From an uncultured Clostridia bacterium (GTDB lineage: Bacteria > Bacillota > Clostridia > Christensenellales > UBA1242): a DNA stretch of 23,853 nucleotides. This document shows positions 21,433-23,853 of the stretch, in pieces (the first letter of the stretch is position 1; each line of letters begins with the position of its first letter). A program made the translations under genes and the position numbers. The stretch is from contig CALWRL010000004.1 of the NCBI GenBank assembly GCA_944383945.1, positions 1-23,853 of the forward strand, written 5' to 3'. The notes beneath the pieces are model-generated. The model was not told where the DNA came from. It was given only the letters and a program-made list of their open reading frames with translations, and searched no databases.

Positions 21433-23827
21433 CTTGTTTCCTCTTTTTCAAATTTTTATTAATTTTTATGTTTAAACCAATTAAATGAACAACAAGAGTT
21501 AATAGCGATAATATCAATGAAATCTTAATAACATAATCTGTTATTTTGCCAAAACCAAAAAAGTTTGGTAACAAAAATGAAGCCCCAACAAGGCAAACAG
21601 CCGAAAAACAAACAATTGCAAGTTTGTATTTAGTGTAAGGGAAACACAAGCAAGCTAAATTTAAGAAACCAGAAACCGTTAACATTATTGTTGTTAATGT
21701 TTGATTTTCTTCTGGGGATATTATATTAAATTTCCAAAGCAAGGTTATTGTTATTACATTAAAGAAAATAACAAGACCATAAGGAATTCCTCGCTTTAAA
21801 ACATAACCTATAAATCCGCTCTTTATTAAATCTTTGTTCGGTTGTAAAGCCAAGAAGAAACTAGGAACACCAATCACAAACATTTCTAGCAAGAACATAT
21901 TTTTTGGGTAGAACGGATATTTAATTTGAATTGCAACACAAAAAACAGAAAGGAGTATTGCTAAAACTGTTTTCATGAAAAATAGCGTTGACGACTTTTG
22001 AACGTTGTTAATAACCTTTCTTCCTTCTTCAACAACAGTTGGTAAAGAAGAAAAGTTTGAATTTAACAAAACCAAATGAGAAATGTTTCGTGCAACTTCA
22101 CTTCCGTCTGCCATAGCAATAGAGCAGTCTGCTTCTTTTAATGCAAGAGTGTCGTTAACTCCGTCGCCAGTCATTGCAACAACATTTGTTTCTTTTAAAG
22201 ATTGTATTATCGCGTGTTTTTGTTCTGGCGAAACTCTTCCAAAAACAGTGTATTGCTTTGCAAGTTTTTTAACATCTTCTATAGAAACTCCTTCAAGGTT
22301 GATAAATTTTTCGCTATTTTCAACTCCAACACGACTTGCAATATAACTTACTGTTTGAGGGTCGTCTCCGGAAATTATTTTTATTTCAACATTGTTGTTT
22401 TTAAACCAATTAATTGTTTCTATTGCATCTTTTCTAATTGTGTCTTCAATTAAAATAATTGCAACAACTGTTAAGTTTTCTGGAAGTTTTTCGTTCTTAA
22501 TATTTTCTTTGCTTGTTGCAACAACTAAAACTCTGTAACCAGAAGATGAAGCTAAGGCTATTTCTTGTTTCATTTCTTCCGATATTTTTGCCTTAATGTA
22601 TTCATTTGCACCTATAACAAATGTTCCATGATTTTCAAAAGATGTTGCTGTGTATTTTCTGTCGGATGAAAAAGGAATGTTGCTAACAAGGTTGTAGTCT
22701 GTTGTTTTCTCGAAATAATTTAAAAGCGCTCTTGAAGTTGAATTTTGAGTTGGTTGAACTGCCATCATGTTAGCAATAGAGTTTGAAATTTCGCTTTCAT
22801 CACAATTGTAGCATTTAAGTTGTTTTACTGTCATTGTTCCATCGGTTATTGTTCCTGTTTTATCTAAACATAAAACATTAGAGCGTGCTAACATTTCTAT
22901 GCTGTATATATCTTGAACAAGAGTTTTCTTTTCGCTTAGTTTGATAACTCCAACTGTTAAAGCAACGGATATCAACAAAAACATTCCGGCTGGAATCATT
23001 CCAACAAGGCTTCCACAAGTGCTGCTTATTGCTTCTGCAAAATTTCCAACAGATGAAGCAGGGGTGCCCGACGCTGTTTTTGCCCAAAAATAGTTGTTGC
23101 AAAAAACCAATGCGCCAATTGGAATTATAAAAAGTCCAATGCCTTTAATTATTTTGTTTAAGTCTTTAAACAAATTTGAATTTGGCTGTTTAAAACTTTT
23201 TGCTGCTTTTGCAAGGGATTGAATGTAGTTATCATTTCCAACCTTTTCAACTTTCGCATAGCATTTTCCACTTGTTAAAAAACTTCCTGCTAAAAGATTG
23301 CTTCCCTTTTCTTTTTTTATTGCTTTGCTTTCGCCGGTTAACAAACTTTCATTAACTTCTATTGTTCCATCTAACAGCATACAATCGGAGGGTATTTGAT
23401 TTCCAGAAGATAAAACAATTATGTCGTCTAAAACAATTTCGTTAGCATATATTTCTTTTTCTTGCCCATCTCTAACAACAGTTGTTTTAGGAGCAGTTAT
23501 CAACGAAAGCTTTTCAACTGTTCTTTTGCTTCTAATTTCTTGAAAGATTGCAATTGCCGTGTTAAAGAATATAACAACAATGAAAAGCAAATTTTCATAA
23601 GATTTAACAACCAATAGGGTTATGAAAATTGCAAGCCAAAGCATGTTAAAAAATGTGAAAATATTATCAACAAATATTCTTAAATATGATTTAGAAGTTT
23701 TTTGTTTTGTGTTGTTTACAAGATTTAATTTTTGACGGTTTTCAACTTGCATGCTTGAAAGCCCATTTTTTATGTCTGGGTTAAATCTTTCTACAATTTG
23801 GTTTTCATTTTTGTTTAATTTTCTCAA
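21422..23827 (-). CDS. P-type cation-transporting ATPase (start may lie outside window)
   Basis: 801 residues from TTG 23827, but this start has no ribosome site and the frame stays open to the window edge, so the true start may be further upstream. The N-terminal ERFNPDIKNGLS block is typical of the family. Seen: actuator TGES (164-167); helix 4 MIPAGMFLLISVAL (about 277-290); phosphorylation site DKTGT with Asp322; hinge MTGDGVND (552-559) followed by ADCSIAMADGSEVAR; C-terminal helices. It pumps a cation using ATP. The helix-4 PAG motif resembles the CtpE-like group of Gram-positive bacteria, some of which move Ca2+, rather than heavy-metal (CPC) pumps; the ion is inferred, not shown. It overlaps recF by 11 bases. 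Confidence 0.92.
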   Translation of the reverse strand: MRKLNKNENQIVERFNPDIKNGLSSMQVENRQKLNLVNNTKQKTSKSYLRIFVDNIFTFFNMLWLAIFITLLVVKSYENLLFIVVIFFNTAIAIFQEIRSKRTVEKLSLITAPKTTVVRDGQEKEIYANEIVLDDIIVLSSGNQIPSDCMLLDGTIEVNESLLTGESKAIKKEKGSNLLAGSFLTSGKCYAKVEKVGNDNYIQSLAKAAKSFKQPNSNLFKDLNKIIKGIGLFIIPIGALVFCNNYFWAKTASGTPASSVGNFAEAISSTCGSLVGMIPAGMFLLISVALTVGVIKLSEKKTLVQDIYSIEMLARSNVLCLDKTGTITDGTMTVKQLKCYNCDESEISNSIANMMAVQPTQNSTSRALLNYFEKTTDYNLVSNIPFSSDRKYTATSFENHGTFVIGANEYIKAKISEEMKQEIALASSSGYRVLVVATSKENIKNEKLPENLTVVAIILIEDTIRKDAIETINWFKNNNVEIKIISGDDPQTVSYIASRVGVENSEKFINLEGVSIEDVKKLAKQYTVFGRVSPEQKHAIIQSLKETNVVAMTGDGVNDTLALKEADCSIAMADGSEVARNISHLVLLNSNFSSLPTVVEEGRKVINNVQKSSTLFFMKTVLAILLSVFCVAIQIKYPFYPKNMFLLEMFVIGVPSFFLALQPNKDLIKSGFIGYVLKRGIPYGLVIFFNVITITLLWKFNIISPEENQTLTTIMLTVSGFLNLACLCFPYTKYKLAIVCFSAVCLVGASFLLPNFFGFGKITDYVIKISLILSLLTLVVHLIGLNIKINKNLKKRKQVEN

Positions 23828-23853
23828 TAATGAAAAATGGCAGACACTGAAAC

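Noticed and set aside
22083..22453. Two plus-strand frames within the ATPase gene
   Set aside because: Antisense shadows of a well-supported P-type ATPase.
1..23853. Mycoplasma-type genetic code (TGA = Trp)
   Set aside because: TGA ends cas9, cas2 and the radical SAM gene exactly at conserved protein ends or gene junctions, and Trp is encoded by TGG in the clear genes.

Overview
This is an AT-rich bacterial chromosome segment. Strong AAGGAGG-type ribosome sites, TGA used as an ordinary stop (cas9, cas2, the radical SAM gene), a type II-A CRISPR-Cas locus with csn2, an MBG-repeat surface protein and a lipoprotein together suggest a low-GC Bacillota (Firmicutes) genome, probably a gut or host-associated lineage. 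I cannot name the species, and the use of TGA as stop argues against Mycoplasma code 4.

Layout. 1-3111 (+) is the 3' part of a large surface protein made of tandem MBG/YDG repeats with a C-terminal membrane anchor. 3124-6189 (all -) holds an unrecognised single-pass membrane protein, a small lipoprotein, a TspO/MBR membrane protein and a cupin, mostly as single-gene units with their own terminators. 6331-13830 is a complete type II-A CRISPR-Cas locus. It has a tracrRNA gene on the minus strand just upstream of cas9 (I can see the promoter, anti-repeat, nexus hairpin and terminator), then cas9-cas1-cas2-csn2 in one tight operon, a leader with a clear promoter, and 19 repeats with 18 spacers of exactly 30 nt.

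13931-17612 is the most unusual part: a four-gene operon with its own promoter directly after the array. It encodes a MoaA-like radical SAM domain fused to a DegT/StrS-type PLP aminotransferase, a Nudix protein with an altered Nudix box, a CYTH (triphosphate-tunnel) protein, and a second, canonical Nudix protein. The genes overlap or abut. Every partner acts on nucleotides, triphosphates or sugar-like carbonyl substrates, so I infer an undescribed pathway making or modifying a nucleotide- or sugar-derived small molecule. Whether it is metabolic, signalling or defensive cannot be told from sequence alone.

17613-19224 is a decaying region: a LysR regulator pseudogene, a possible 22-residue membrane peptide, a fragment of a zeta-toxin-like kinase, and a tRNA cluster on the minus strand (tRNA-Ala, tRNA-Ile) surrounded by three partial copies of tRNA-Ile. 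Two of these are 3' fragments, each followed by its own terminator. 19353-23827 returns to ordinary genes: a TM2-domain protein (+), an ArsR-family regulator (-), a small Cys-rich hydrophobic protein (+), and an overlapping pair, P-type cation ATPase then recF (-). The ATPase may continue past the window edge.
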